From the NCBI GenBank assembly GCA_019119225.1, contig DWXM01000073.1, forward strand, positions 1 to 33,339: 33,339 nt of DNA. Reading direction: 5' to 3'. Made by a program: the position numbers and the translations under genes. Of this stretch, positions 8,109 through 18,857 are shown piece by piece. Under the pieces are notes generated by a model. That model was not told where the DNA came from and made no database searches. It saw only the letters and a program-made list of their open reading frames with translations. Source of the DNA: Candidatus Nosocomiicoccus stercorigallinarum. GTDB lineage: Bacteria; Bacillota; Bacilli; Staphylococcales; Salinicoccaceae. Within the stretch, counting starts at the first letter, position 1, and every line of letters starts with the position of its first letter.

Positions 8109-8350
8109 AACTAACACTTCTCGTGACACCAAATTGTAAATTATGTGAAGATGCCAAGTTAAATTTAAAACACGCAATAGAAAGCTTTAACAATATTAGC
8201 TATGATGAGGTAGACATATCTACAGATGACGGTCTCCTTGAAAAATATATGATCCGTGTCCCAGTTATTTTACACGAAGACTCGGTGATTCAAGAAGGTA
8301 TTACCGATTTCTTTACGATATATGAGTATATTGAATCGGTTCAAGCGTGA
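8105..8350 (+). CDS. Glutaredoxin-like (DUF836/YfcA-like thioredoxin-fold) small protein
   Basis: An 81-residue thioredoxin-fold protein with a CKLC redox pair at residues 11-14 and a cis-proline segment (IRVPVILHEDS). This matches the small glutaredoxin-like family often encoded just before glycolytic or exporter genes in Gram-positives. It is probably a cytoplasmic thiol-disulfide oxidoreductase, partner unknown. Its ATG overlaps the stop of the exporter gene (ATGA), so the two are translationally coupled. The pgk promoter follows within 40 bases. A role tied to the exporter is not indicated by the sequence. Confidence 0.75.
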   Translation: MKLTLLVTPNCKLCEDAKLNLKHAIESFNNISYDEVDISTDDGLLEKYMIRVPVILHEDSVIQEGITDFFTIYEYIESVQA

Positions 8351-8357
8351 TTATACA

Positions 8358-8371
8358 TGTAACCGTTTAAA
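8358..8371 (+). promoter_or_regulatory. Candidate CcpA (cre) site over the pgk -35 region
   Basis: TGTAACCGTTTAAA fits the cre consensus TGWAANCGNTNWCA at 13 of 14 positions (only the penultimate C is missing). It covers the -35 hexamer of the pgk promoter, a position where CcpA binding would be expected to repress. Confidence 0.5.
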
Positions 8372-8394
8372 ATAATTCAAATAAACGATATAAT
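8366..8394 (+). promoter_or_regulatory. Promoter of the pgk-tpiA-gpmI-eno operon
   Basis: TTTAAA (8366-8371), 17-base spacer, TATAAT (8389-8394); initiation near 8401, giving a leader of about 25 bases before pgk. An inverted repeat, CGTTTA (8364-8369) and TAAACG (8382-8387), spans the -35 and the spacer and could be an operator. Confidence 0.7.
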
Positions 8395-8425
8395 TAAATA
8401 AGTGTATATTATTTGGAGGATTATT

Positions 8426-9613
8426 ATGAAAGCAACTATTAAAGATCTAGATTTAAAAGGGAAGACTGTACTTGTACGTGCAGATTTTAACGTGCCGTTA
8501 GAAGACGGTAAAATCACAAACGATAAACGAATTACAGCTGCACTTCCTACAATTAAGTACATTATTAATGCAGGTGGTAAAGTTGTATTATTCTCTCATC
8601 TTGGACGTGTAAAAACAGAAGAAGACTTAGAAACACTATCGCTATTACCCGTTGGTAATCGTTTAAGTGAAAAGTTAGAACAAGACGTATATTTTGTAAA
8701 CGCGACAAAAGGTGAAGAGCTAGAATCAGCAATTGAAGACTTAAAAGAGGGAGAAGTACTTCTTGTAGAAAATACTCGTTTTGAAGATCTTGATGGTAAA
8801 AAAGAAAGTAAAAATGATGAAGCACTCGGTAAATACTGGGCATCACTTGGAGATGTATTTGTAAATGATGCGTTTGGTACAGCACATCGCTCTCACGCTT
8901 CAAACGTTGGTATTTCAGCACATTTACCAGCAGTATCTGGATTTTTAATTGAAAAAGAGATTGAATTTTTAGGAGAAGCTGTATTAAATCCTAAACGCCC
9001 ACTCGTTGCGATTTTAGGTGGTGCAAAAGTATCAGATAAGATTACTGTTATTGAAAGCTTACTTGAAAAAGCTGACAAGATTTTAATTGGTGGCGGTATG
9101 GCAAACACGTTTTTACGTGCACAAGGTTATGACACAGGAAAATCACTCGTCGAAGAAGATAAACTTGATCTCGCAAAATCGTTACTTGAAACAGGCAAAG
9201 ACAAACTCGTCTTACCAGTTGACGTTGTTGCAGCTAAAGAATTTAGTAATGAAACAGAGTACGCTGTAAGAGGTGCTTCAGAAATTGAAGCAGATGAAAT
9301 GGCGTTAGATATTGGACCAAAAACAGTGGAAGTTTTTGAAGATGTACTTAAAGATGCAAAAACAGTTGTATGGAACGGACCGATGGGTGTCTTTGAAATG
9401 TCTAATTTCGCACAGGGTACGATTAAAGTATGTGAGTCACTTGCGAAGCTAGAAGATGCAATTACAATCATCGGTGGCGGAGATTCTGCAACAGCTGCAG
9501 AACAGCTTGGCTTTGAAGAAGATTTTACACACATTTCTACAGGTGGCGGTGCGTCACTAGAGTTTTTAGAAGGTAAAGAATTACCTGGTATTAAAGCACT
9601 AAATGATAAGTAA
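8426..9613 (+). CDS. pgk: Phosphoglycerate kinase
   Basis: Converts 1,3-bisphosphoglycerate and ADP to 3-phosphoglycerate and ATP in glycolysis, in the cytoplasm. The 395-residue length is standard. The N-terminal substrate motif [11 protein letters not shown] is at residues 15-25, followed by [19 protein letters not shown] and [12 protein letters not shown]. The nucleotide half carries [22 protein letters not shown] and [15 protein letters not shown]. Start ATG 8426 has GGAGG at 8415-8419; the longer frame from 8402 begins at the predicted transcription start and is not used. It is the first gene of the glycolytic operon and is followed by tpiA after 10 bases. Notably gapA, which usually precedes pgk in staphylococci, is absent here. 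Confidence 0.98.
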   Translation: MKATIKDLDLKGKTVLVRADFNVPLEDGKITNDKRITAALPTIKYIINAGGKVVLFSHLGRVKTEEDLETLSLLPVGNRLSEKLEQDVYFVNATKGEELESAIEDLKEGEVLLVENTRFEDLDGKKESKNDEALGKYWASLGDVFVNDAFGTAHRSHASNVGISAHLPAVSGFLIEKEIEFLGEAVLNPKRPLVAILGGAKVSDKITVIESLLEKADKILIGGGMANTFLRAQGYDTGKSLVEEDKLDLAKSLLETGKDKLVLPVDVVAAKEFSNETEYAVRGASEIEADEMALDIGPKTVEVFEDVLKDAKTVVWNGPMGVFEMSNFAQGTIKVCESLAKLEDAITIIGGGDSATAAEQLGFEEDFTHISTGGGASLEFLEGKELPGIKALNDK

Positions 9614-9623
9614 GGAGATAATT

Positions 9624-10371
9624 ATGCGTACACCATTTATTGCAGGAAATTGGAAGATGCACAAAACAGTTAATGAAGCAGATGCGTTTTTAAAAGAATT
9701 ACTTACTAAAGATTTACCAAGTGGAGTAGATGCGGCTATTTGTGCTCCGTTTATTCATCTCGATAGACTCGTTCAAGGAACAAATGAAAAAATTGGTATA
9801 GGTGCAGAAAATGGCCACTTTGAAGATCAAGGTGCATTTACTGGTGAAGTATCTATTGATAGTTTAAGTGATTTAGGTGTTGACTACGTCATCATCGGTC
9901 ACTCAGAACGTCGTGAAAAGTTTAATGAAACAGATGAAGACGTCAATAAAAAAGTGTTAAAAGCATTAGAAAAAGATGTTATACCAATTGTTTGTTGTGG
10001 TGAAACGCTAGAAGAGCGTGAAAACGACACGTACACTGAAAAAATTACGGCTCAAATTGAAGCAGCTTTTAAAGGTGTTAGTGAATTAGATGCTAAAAAA
10101 GTTGTCGTTGCGTACGAGCCGATTTGGGCCATTGGTACAGGTAAAAGTGCGACGAGTGAAGACGCAAATGTAATGTGCCAACTCATTCGTGAAACGATTG
10201 AAAAATTATTTAATCAAGACGTGAGTGAAGCGGTACGTATTCAATACGGTGGTTCTGTAAAACCAGAAAACGTCAAAGAATATATGAGTGAACCTCATAT
10301 TGACGGTGCACTTGTTGGTGGTGCGTCACTAGAAGTGGAAAGTTTTATTTCACTATTAGAAGGTGCTAAAA

Positions 10372-10379
<8 letters not shown>
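9624..10379 (+). CDS. tpiA: Triosephosphate isomerase
   Basis: Interconverts dihydroxyacetone phosphate and glyceraldehyde 3-phosphate. The 251-residue TIM barrel has all catalytic landmarks: GNWKMHK (Asn9 and Lys11), [10 protein letters not shown] (electrophilic His), [12 protein letters not shown] (catalytic Glu and loop 6), and YGGSVKPEN with [10 protein letters not shown] (phosphate grip). ATG 9624 follows AAGGAG at 9612-9617; the earlier ATG at 9603 lies in the end of pgk without a ribosome binding site. The stop overlaps the start of gpmI by 8 bases, so the two are coupled. Confidence 0.98.
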
Positions 10380-13201
<2,822 letters not shown>

Positions 13202-13207
13202 AAGGCA

Positions 13208-13236
13208 TTGAAAAAGTCTTTCATTACTGATATAAT
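13208..13236 (+). promoter_or_regulatory. Promoter of secG
   Basis: TTGAAA (13208-13213), 17-base spacer, TATAAT (13231-13236) with an upstream TG, i.e. a nearly ideal sigma-A promoter. Initiation is expected near 13243, about 25 bases before secG. Confidence 0.82.
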
Positions 13237-13268
13237 CAACTACGATATATTAATAGGGGGAACACGCG

Positions 13269-13499
13269 ATGTATACAGCTTTAATCGTATTACTGATCAT
13301 TGTGTGCATTTCACTTATCGCGGTCGTTTTACTCCAGTCAGGTAAGAGTGCTGGACTATCAGGTGCTATAAGTGGTGGTGCAGAACAGCTCTTTGGTAAA
13401 CAAAAAGCAAGAGGTATGGATTTATTCCTACACAGAACGACAGTAGTTTTATCTGTATTGTTCTTTTTAATCATGATTTTATTAACATATGTTGGATAA
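13269..13499 (+). CDS. secG: Preprotein translocase subunit SecG
   Basis: SecG is the small accessory subunit of the SecYEG export channel. The 76-residue product has two membrane helices (about 3-22 and 54-74) joined by a polar loop with the family motif [20 protein letters not shown] and then [14 protein letters not shown] precedes ATG 13269. A terminator follows directly. The order secG-est-rnr-smpB-ssrA is well known in staphylococci and relatives. Confidence 0.95.
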   Translation: MYTALIVLLIIVCISLIAVVLLQSGKSAGLSGAISGGAEQLFGKQKARGMDLFLHRTTVVLSVLFFLIMILLTYVG

Positions 13500-13505
13500 T
13501 CATCG

Positions 13506-13535
13506 AGCCGAAGTGATATTTCACTTCGGCTTTTT
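13506..13535 (+). terminator. Rho-independent terminator after secG
   Basis: An 11-bp perfect stem AGCCGAAGTGA/TCACTTCGGCT with loop TATT and a T run (13531-13535). Confidence 0.9.
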
Positions 13536-13549
13536 ATATTTCACGTTTC

Positions 13550-13578
13550 TTTATATTCTTATGTATATCTCGTACAAT
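13550..13578 (+). promoter_or_regulatory. Possible promoter of est-rnr-smpB
   Basis: TTTATA (13550-13555), 17-base spacer, TACAAT (13573-13578), just after the secG terminator and 20 bases before est. The -35 is weak, the -10 good. Confidence 0.42.
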
Positions 13579-13598
13579 AGGAATAAGGAGTGGTACGA

Positions 13599-14339
13599 AT
13601 GAAAGTTAGATTACCTGGAGATTTTTCATTTAGTGAAGGTACTAAAGATTATGCAGTACTTTTACTTCATGGATTTACAGGAAATACATCAGATGTAAGA
13701 CAACTCGGTAGATTTTTAGAAAAGGAAGAAATCCCGAGCTATTCATTTAATTATGAGGGACATTCAGAAAAACCTGAGAAAATTTTACAATCGTCCCCTT
13801 ATGTTTGGTACAAACAAGCACTAGAAAAATATGATGAGCTAAAAGATAAAGGCTATGAAAAAATATATGTTGTTGGTTTATCAATTGGTGGTGTACTTGC
13901 GTTGAAGTTGTCCATTGACCGTGATGTCGAGGCAGTGACAACAGTATGTTCGCCAATGTTTTTAAAAACTGAAGAAGAGTTACTCAATAACTTTAAAACA
14001 TATGCAAGAAACTTTAAAAAACGTTTTGAAGGTAAAGAAGAAGGGGAAATTGAAACAGAGATTGAAAATTATTCGGACTTATCAGTGTTTACTGACATTA
14101 AACGTATGATTGAAAGTACGCGTGAACAGTTAATAGAAGTGGATCGTCCGATTTTTATAGCTCAAGGTAAAAAAGATAATGTGATCAATCCTAAAAGTGC
14201 GGATATTATCTACGATGAGGTAGATAGTGAAATTAAAGAAATTAAAGTTTATGAAAACTCTGGTCACGTGTTACCAATTGATAATGACAAAGAGGCGTTT
14301 TTTGAGGATTATTACGAATTCTTAAAAGACAATATTTAG
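13599..14339 (+). CDS. est: Carboxylesterase (Est30-like alpha/beta hydrolase)
   Basis: A 246-residue cytoplasmic alpha/beta hydrolase of the Est30 carboxylesterase group. LLLHGFTGN forms the oxyanion region, GLSIGG holds the nucleophile Ser95, GKKDNVINPKSA contains the catalytic Asp, and SGHVLPID the catalytic His. Length matches the known staphylococcal/geobacillus esterases (about 246-248). The start ATG 13599 has AAGGAG at 13585-13590; GTG 13590 would overlap that site. The physiological substrate is unknown. It lies 12 bases ahead of rnr in the conserved secG-est-rnr-smpB cluster. Confidence 0.93.
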   Translation: MKVRLPGDFSFSEGTKDYAVLLLHGFTGNTSDVRQLGRFLEKEEIPSYSFNYEGHSEKPEKILQSSPYVWYKQALEKYDELKDKGYEKIYVVGLSIGGVLALKLSIDRDVEAVTTVCSPMFLKTEEELLNNFKTYARNFKKRFEGKEEGEIETEIENYSDLSVFTDIKRMIESTREQLIEVDRPIFIAQGKKDNVINPKSADIIYDEVDSEIKEIKVYENSGHVLPIDNDKEAFFEDYYEFLKDNI

Positions 14340-14351
14340 GAGGATTTATTC

Positions 14352-16649
14352 ATGAGAGATTTTAAAGATGAAGTGTTAGAAATAATTGATCGTGATACGT
14401 ATACACCAATGACAACTGAAGAGTTTGAAAGTGAGCTAGAAATTCACGACGCAGAAGATTTTAAGGCACTGATTAAAGCTTTAGTCTCTCTTGAAGAATC
14501 TGATATTCTGCGCCGTACAAAGAAAAACAAATACGTCAAAGAAATCGCGTCTAAAGTTGTCAAAGGGACACTTTCGATGCATAAACGAGGGTTTGCATTT
14601 TTACGTCCTGAAGAAGAAGGGTTAGAAGATGTATTCATCCCGCCAAATGAAGTTAACGGAGCACTTGATGGGGACACGGTTTTATGTACGTTAGAAGACT
14701 CAACACGTGGAGATAGTCATGAAGGACGTGTTGTAAAAATCATTGAACATAACGTCACTAAACTCGTCGGTAAATACGAAGGGTCTAAAGGGTTTGGATT
14801 CGTTGTTCCGGACTCACTCACATATAATACGGATATTTTTATACCGAGTGGCCAAAACTTAGGTGCCGTATCTGGCCATAAAGTACTCGTAGAAATTACG
14901 AAGTTCCCGAACAATAGTAACGAGAACCCAGAAGGCTTTATTACTAAAATACTCGGACACGAAAATGACCCAGGTGTCGATATACTATCTATTGTATATG
15001 GACACGGAATTGAAATTGAATTCCCTGAAGAAGTATTAGAACAAGTTGAAAATATTCCTGACGAAGTACTCGAAGAAGAAAAAGAAGGGCGCGTTGATTT
15101 AACAGATAAAAAAACAATTACAATCGACGGCGAAGATGCGAAAGACTTAGACGATGCGATTTCAGTTGAAAAGTTAAACAACGGAAATTACGAACTAACA
15201 GTAAGTATCGCAGACGTCTCACATTATGTCGAAGAAGGTACGCCTTTAGACGAAGAAGCATATGAACGTGGGACTTCTGTTTATCTTGTTGACCGAGTAA
15301 TCCCGATGCTTCCTCATAAGTTATCTAATGGTATTTGTTCGTTAAATGAAGGTGTCGACCGACTTGCGATGACGTGCCAAATGGAAATTGATAGAAGCGG
15401 TACTGTTGTCAACCATAAAATCTTTGAGAGTGTCATCAATTCAGATAAGCGTACGACGTACACGGCAGTCAATAAAATTTTAGAAGAAGACGATGAAAAC
15501 ACGAAAGCTGAACTCGGTGATGTAGCAGAAATGATTCAGCATGCTGGAGATTTAGCCAAAATTTTACGACGTAAACGTGATAATCGCGGCGCGTTAGACT
15601 TTGATTTTAACGAAGCACAAATTTTAGTAAAGTCTGACGGTACACCAGAGGATATCGTACTACGTAACCGCGGTGCAGGTGAGAAACTGATTGAAGAGTT
15701 TATGCTTGCAGCAAACGAAACAGTGGCAGAGAATTTCCACTGGTTAGATTTACCGTTTATTTATCGTATTCACGAAGATCCTAAAGAAGATAAATTACGT
15801 CAATTTTTTGAGATTTTAACGAGCTTTGGAATTTTTGTAAAAGGTAAAGGTAATCAAATTCACCCACATGCATTACAAGAAATTTTAGATGAGGTGAAAG
15901 ATACACCTGAAGATACAGTGATTTCGATGATGATGTTACGCTCAATGCAACAAGCAAAATATTCATATCAATCACTCGGACACTTCGGGTTATCCACTGA
16001 ATTCTATACGCACTTTACAGCACCAATTCGTAGATATCCTGACTTAATGGTACACCGACTCATTCGCACGTATTTAATCGAGAAAGATACAAGTCATCAA
16101 ACGATTAATAAATACAAAGAAGAGTTACCAGAAATCGCATCACATACTTCAGAAAGAGAACGCCGTGCAGTTGATGCTGAAAGAGATACAAATGATCTTA
16201 AAAAAGCTGAATATATGCAAAAGCATATCGGTGAAAGATTTGAAGGTGTGATTTCAGGTGTCATGAATTTCGGTATGTTCGTTGAACTTCCAAACACTGT
16301 AGAAGGACTCGTTCATATGAATAATCTCGGTGATGATTATTATAACTTCAATGAACGAATGATGGCACTGATTGGTGAACGTACAGGTAAAGTGTTTAGA
16401 ATGGGTGACAAAGTAGAAATCGAGGTCCAAAACGTCAATATAATTGAGCGTTTAATCGACTTTACAATTGTAGGAATCACCCCACGAAAGAAAGTTAAAG
16501 AAGAGAAAAAAGATCAACAAAAGCCAAAGTATATTGACTCTAAAACTCGAAAGAAAGACAAAGTGAGAGATCGAACGAAAAAGCCAAAAGGTAAAGGAAA
16601 GCAGCCGTTCTATAAAAGCGCACCAAAAAGAAAGAGAAAAAGGAAGTAA
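14352..16649 (+). CDS. rnr: Ribonuclease R
   Basis: A 3'-5' exoribonuclease that degrades structured RNA and, with SmpB and tmRNA, non-stop mRNA. The 765 residues show an N-terminal winged-helix region, OB/cold-shock domains ([17 protein letters not shown], then KGFGFVVPD), the RNB catalytic domain (acidic cluster [13 protein letters not shown] from about 259; [20 protein letters not shown] near 553-572), an S1 domain ([19 protein letters not shown], from about 627) and a Lys/Arg-rich tail of about 60 residues. AGGAGG precedes ATG 14352. SmpB starts 5 bases after the stop, a clear functional pairing. Confidence 0.97.
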   Translation: MRDFKDEVLEIIDRDTYTPMTTEEFESELEIHDAEDFKALIKALVSLEESDILRRTKKNKYVKEIASKVVKGTLSMHKRGFAFLRPEEEGLEDVFIPPNEVNGALDGDTVLCTLEDSTRGDSHEGRVVKIIEHNVTKLVGKYEGSKGFGFVVPDSLTYNTDIFIPSGQNLGAVSGHKVLVEITKFPNNSNENPEGFITKILGHENDPGVDILSIVYGHGIEIEFPEEVLEQVENIPDEVLEEEKEGRVDLTDKKTITIDGEDAKDLDDAISVEKLNNGNYELTVSIADVSHYVEEGTPLDEEAYERGTSVYLVDRVIPMLPHKLSNGICSLNEGVDRLAMTCQMEIDRSGTVVNHKIFESVINSDKRTTYTAVNKILEEDDENTKAELGDVAEMIQHAGDLAKILRRKRDNRGALDFDFNEAQILVKSDGTPEDIVLRNRGAGEKLIEEFMLAANETVAENFHWLDLPFIYRIHEDPKEDKLRQFFEILTSFGIFVKGKGNQIHPHALQEILDEVKDTPEDTVISMMMLRSMQQAKYSYQSLGHFGLSTEFYTHFTAPIRRYPDLMVHRLIRTYLIEKDTSHQTINKYKEELPEIASHTSERERRAVDAERDTNDLKKAEYMQKHIGERFEGVISGVMNFGMFVELPNTVEGLVHMNNLGDDYYNFNERMMALIGERTGKVFRMGDKVEIEVQNVNIIERLIDFTIVGITPRKKVKEEKKDQQKPKYIDSKTRKKDKVRDRTKKPKGKGKQPFYKSAPKRKRKRK

Positions 16650-16654
16650 ATGAT

Positions 16655-17119
16655 ATGAAAAAGCATCACGGAAAAGTACTCGCACAAAATAGAAAAGCGA
16701 GTCATGATTATATCATCGAAGATACAATTGAAGCGGGTCTAGTGTTAAAAGGTACTGAAATAAAATCTATTCGAAAAGGTTCTGTCAGTTTACAAGATGC
16801 CTTCTGTCGTGATTTTAAAGGTGAAATGTTTGTGTATAATATGCACGTTGCCCCTTATGAAGAAGGTAACCAATTTAACCATGATCCGCTTCGACAACGA
16901 AAGTTACTGTTACACAAAAACCAAATTGACCGACTCATCGGTTATTTGCATAATCCAGGCCATGCACTCATTCCACTTAGACTCTACATTAAAAACGGTG
17001 TATGTAAAATGCTCATCGGATACGCAAAAGGTAAGAAAAAGTATGATAAACGTCACGACTTAAAACAAAAACAAATGAAGCGAGACATTGACCGCGCGTT
17101 AAAGGAAAGAAATCAATAA
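16655..17119 (+). CDS. smpB: SsrA-binding protein SmpB
   Basis: Binds tmRNA and delivers it to stalled ribosomes for trans-translation. The 154-residue protein has the family signatures [44 protein letters not shown] and [10 protein letters not shown], and the basic C-terminal tail ([18 protein letters not shown]) that enters the mRNA channel. AAAGGAAG upstream of ATG 16655 lies in the end of rnr. The tmRNA gene follows 49 bases after the stop. Confidence 0.97.
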   Translation: MKKHHGKVLAQNRKASHDYIIEDTIEAGLVLKGTEIKSIRKGSVSLQDAFCRDFKGEMFVYNMHVAPYEEGNQFNHDPLRQRKLLLHKNQIDRLIGYLHNPGHALIPLRLYIKNGVCKMLIGYAKGKKKYDKRHDLKQKQMKRDIDRALKERNQ

Positions 17120-17120
17120 A

Positions 17121-17149
17121 TTGAAAAAATAACTTAAAAATGTTATCAT
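17121..17149 (+). promoter_or_regulatory. Promoter of ssrA (tmRNA)
   Basis: TTGAAA (17121-17126), 17-base spacer, TATCAT (17144-17149) with an extended TG three bases upstream. Initiation is expected near 17156, giving a short 5' leader removed by RNase P. Confidence 0.68.
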
Positions 17150-17168
17150 ATATTATATTAAAAAATCC

Positions 17169-17521
17169 GGGGACGTTCTGGATTCGACAGGGGTTATTGA
17201 GCACTTTAAGCGTGTCGGAGGTTTCGGCTCCGTTACAAACGATACTCAGTTATAATAACTGGCAACAATAATAATTTAGTAGCTGCATAATTTCAGCTAC
17301 ATCATCTCGTACGTTTTCTTGCGACCTACTGAGATGATTCAACTTTAGCAAGATATACTAGAAGTCTTCCGTCTGCAGACTTCTAGAAGAACTTAATCAG
17401 GCTAGCATGAATTGTGGAACGTTCTCTTCCGGCGTTCATGCGAAATATTAATTGAGAACTACACACGTAGAAAGAAGTGTAGCAAGATCCTTGGACGCGG
17501 GTTCAACTCCCGCCGTCTCCA
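17169..17521 (+). ncRNA. ssrA: Transfer-messenger RNA (tmRNA), one-piece
   Basis: The 5' end GGGGACG (17169-17175) pairs with CGTCTCC (17514-17520) as the acceptor stem; CCA is not encoded. GGATTCGACAGG and GGTTCAACTCCCGCC are the conserved tRNA-like D and T parts. The tag frame resumes at GGC 17261 and stops at TAA 17288-17290, encoding GNNNNLVAA; with the alanine brought by tmRNA the tag is ten residues. The upstream TTATAATAACT box before the resume codon is as in staphylococci. Later segments (stems around 17281-17400 and 17401-17460) fit the pseudoknot region. Length (353 nt) is normal. Confidence 0.96.
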
Positions 17522-17527
17522 TACTTT

Positions 17528-17562
17528 AAAGCCTACAGCTCTTATGAACTGTAGGCTTTTTA
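17528..17562 (+). terminator. Rho-independent terminator after ssrA
   Basis: An 11-bp stem AAAGCCTACAG (17528-17538) / CTGTAGGCTTT (17549-17559) followed by T residues. Confidence 0.88.
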
Positions 17563-17572
17563 CATAAAATCA

Positions 17573-17735
17573 ATTTGTGTAAACGAAATTTTAATTCGTT
17601 GATATAAATTCGATTTGTGTAAAACAGTTGACGATTTCGTTGACAATTAAGCTTTTTGCGTAAACGAATGCTTAACGCTGTTGATACAAAAGCGTTTTGT
17701 GTTCACGACTCTCTTGTTTCGTTAACGCAACGCAC
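17573..17735. repeat. Degenerate 40/41-bp tandem repeat, four units
   Basis: Units anchored on TTTGTGTAAACGAA-like cores begin at about 17574, 17614, 17655 and 17696 (spacings 40, 41, 41). Each core is followed some 20-25 bases later by a CGTTGATA/CGTTGACA/TGTTGATA/CGTTAACG element. The copies are clearly diverged. In the first unit AACGAA and TTCGTT can pair. No open frame with a ribosome binding site is present. The stretch between the ssrA terminator and the csp promoter holds only this array and about 90 bases in which I see nothing. Confidence 0.65.
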
Positions 17736-17826
17736 AAAAAAGGATCATTTTTTATTCTTGTAAGAACTATTAGTAAAAAAGATGAAGCATCTCTCCATAC
17801 AAACTTTCGATTTACGAAAATATTTC

Positions 17827-17855
17827 TTTACATTCACGAGATGGTTCTGTATAGT
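17827..17855 (+). promoter_or_regulatory. Promoter of the cold-shock gene
   Basis: TTTACA (17827-17832), 17-base spacer, TATAGT (17850-17855); each hexamer matches the consensus at five of six positions. Initiation near 17862 would give a leader of about 105 bases, typical for csp genes. Confidence 0.6.
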
Positions 17856-17861
17856 TAAGTT

Positions 17862-17966
17862 ATGGTAATAAATATTCAATTTAGATGTAGTGTTATTTAA
17901 TAGATTCACTCCTATAAATTTGAATGTGTTACACAAATTATATTTTATTTATGGAGGTATTCTATT
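17862..17966 (+). promoter_or_regulatory. Long csp 5' leader with a possible SD-sequestering hairpin
   Basis: CTCC (17909-17912) and ATAAAT (17914-17919) are complementary to ATTTAT (17947-17952) and GGAG (17953-17956), forming ten pairs with one bulged T. This would hide the GGAGG ribosome binding site at 17953-17957. An internal alternative, AATTTG (17917-17922) with CAAATT (17933-17938), competes with it. A temperature-sensitive switch is plausible but not shown. Confidence 0.45.
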
Positions 17967-18167
17967 ATGAATAACGGTACAGTTAAATGGTTTAATGCAG
18001 AAAAAGGTTTTGGTTTCATCGAGAGAGAAGACGGAGACGATGTATTCGTACACTTCTCAGGTATTGCTGGTGAAGGTTACAAAACTTTAGAAGAAGGACA
18101 AAACGTTGAGTTCGAAATCACTGAAGGTGACCGCGGACCACAAGCTACAAACGTAGTTGTTCGATAA
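17967..18167 (+). CDS. csp: Cold-shock protein (CspA/CspC type)
   Basis: A 66-residue single-domain cold-shock protein that binds single-stranded RNA/DNA and acts as an RNA chaperone. RNP1 KGFGFI is at residues 13-18 and RNP2 VFVHF at 26-30; the opening [14 protein letters not shown] and closing GPQATNVVV are canonical. GGAGG is 9 bases before ATG 17967. The gene has its own promoter, a leader of about 105 bases and a strong terminator, so it is monocistronic. Which of the csp paralogues (A, B, C, D) it corresponds to cannot be decided here. Confidence 0.95.
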   Translation: MNNGTVKWFNAEKGFGFIEREDGDDVFVHFSGIAGEGYKTLEEGQNVEFEITEGDRGPQATNVVVR

Positions 18168-18197
18168 TTTAAAAATAGTAACTAAATATATAGTTCG

Positions 18198-18238
18198 AAA
18201 AAGCTGTAATGAGAATTTCTCATTACAGCTTTTTTTAT
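18198..18238. terminator. Bidirectional terminator between csp and the lipoprotein gene
   Basis: Long stem AAAAAGCTGTAATGAGA (18198-18214) / TCTCATTACAGCTTTTT (from 18218) with a T run on the plus strand and, read from the other strand, a T run from 18202 down to 18198. It can stop csp transcription rightward and the minus-strand lipoprotein gene leftward. Confidence 0.88.
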
Positions 18239-18242
18239 TTTA

Positions 18243-18782
18243 TTATTCATCTTCTATATCTAGATCAGGGTAAACATTATATTCTTCGCTCTCATTTTGA
18301 GTATTTAAAAGAGGTTCGAATTTTGCAGTGAGTACTTCTGGCGTTCCGTTAAAGGCGTAGTATACTTTACCTGTAATTTCTTCACCAGGTGCGATTTCTC
18401 TTAATATAGAATCATCTAAATCGTAATACGTCGCTTCTTTATCGTTCACTTGTACAGATACGTCGCGCCCAGCAGGAAATGGTTGTTCTGTATTGTTTTT
18501 ATAATATAATTCAAGTTCTAATACGTATTCAAACGATTCAAAATGATCTTCGATACGCTCATCAGTTAACTGTGAAGACTTTACCGTAAAGTCGATGCCG
18601 TCAATTGTTACAACATCTCCAATATCGTGACGTGTGTCGTTTTCAAGTTTCTTTTCAGGAGACACTTTGACTTCTTTTACTTCAGTTTTCGGTTCTTCTT
18701 TTTCGGCCACTTCTTCATTATTTTCATTTGCACAACCTGCGAGTAATGATACGGCTAAAGTGCTTAATAATAGTCTTTTCAT
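18243..18782 (-). CDS. Lipoprotein with DUF4352-like C-terminal domain
   Basis: A 179-residue surface lipoprotein. The signal peptide MKRLLLSTLAVSLLAGC has lipobox LAGC with Cys17; a charged linker rich in Glu and Lys follows (about 18-50). The rest resembles the Ig-like DUF4352/telokin-type domain (GIDFTVKSSQLTDERIE, YVLELELYYKNNTEQPF, REIAPGEEITGKVYYAF) found in many Firmicute lipoproteins of unknown function. AGGAG lies 6 bases before its ATG on the minus strand. It is convergent with csp and divergent from aroD. No specific role can be assigned. Confidence 0.85.
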   Translation of the reverse strand: MKRLLLSTLAVSLLAGCANENNEEVAEKEEPKTEVKEVKVSPEKKLENDTRHDIGDVVTIDGIDFTVKSSQLTDERIEDHFESFEYVLELELYYKNNTEQPFPAGRDVSVQVNDKEATYYDLDDSILREIAPGEEITGKVYYAFNGTPEVLTAKFEPLLNTQNESEEYNVYPDLDIEDE

Positions 18783-18857
18783 ACTTTTCTCCTACTCGTT
18801 TAATTATTAAAATTATGGTATCATTCTTTTAAATGAGAAACAAATGAGAGTGGTAGT

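Noticed and set aside
9127-9534. Minus-strand frame of 135 codons inside pgk
   Set aside because: Antisense to well-conserved phosphoglycerate kinase sequence, no ribosome binding site, Ser-rich antisense composition.
14717-15181. Long minus-strand frame of 154 codons inside rnr
   Set aside because: It is opposite a clearly coding RNase R region; the serine-rich composition is what the reverse of Glu/Asp-rich coding sequence gives.
17169-17521. Two-piece (permuted) tmRNA
   Set aside because: The acceptor stem pairs across the full length and the tag frame is in the normal position, so this is a standard one-piece molecule.
17745-17936. Minus-strand 63-codon reading frame in the csp upstream region
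   Set aside because: It would start with TTG without a ribosome binding site, covers the predicted csp promoter and leader, and has no recognisable features.
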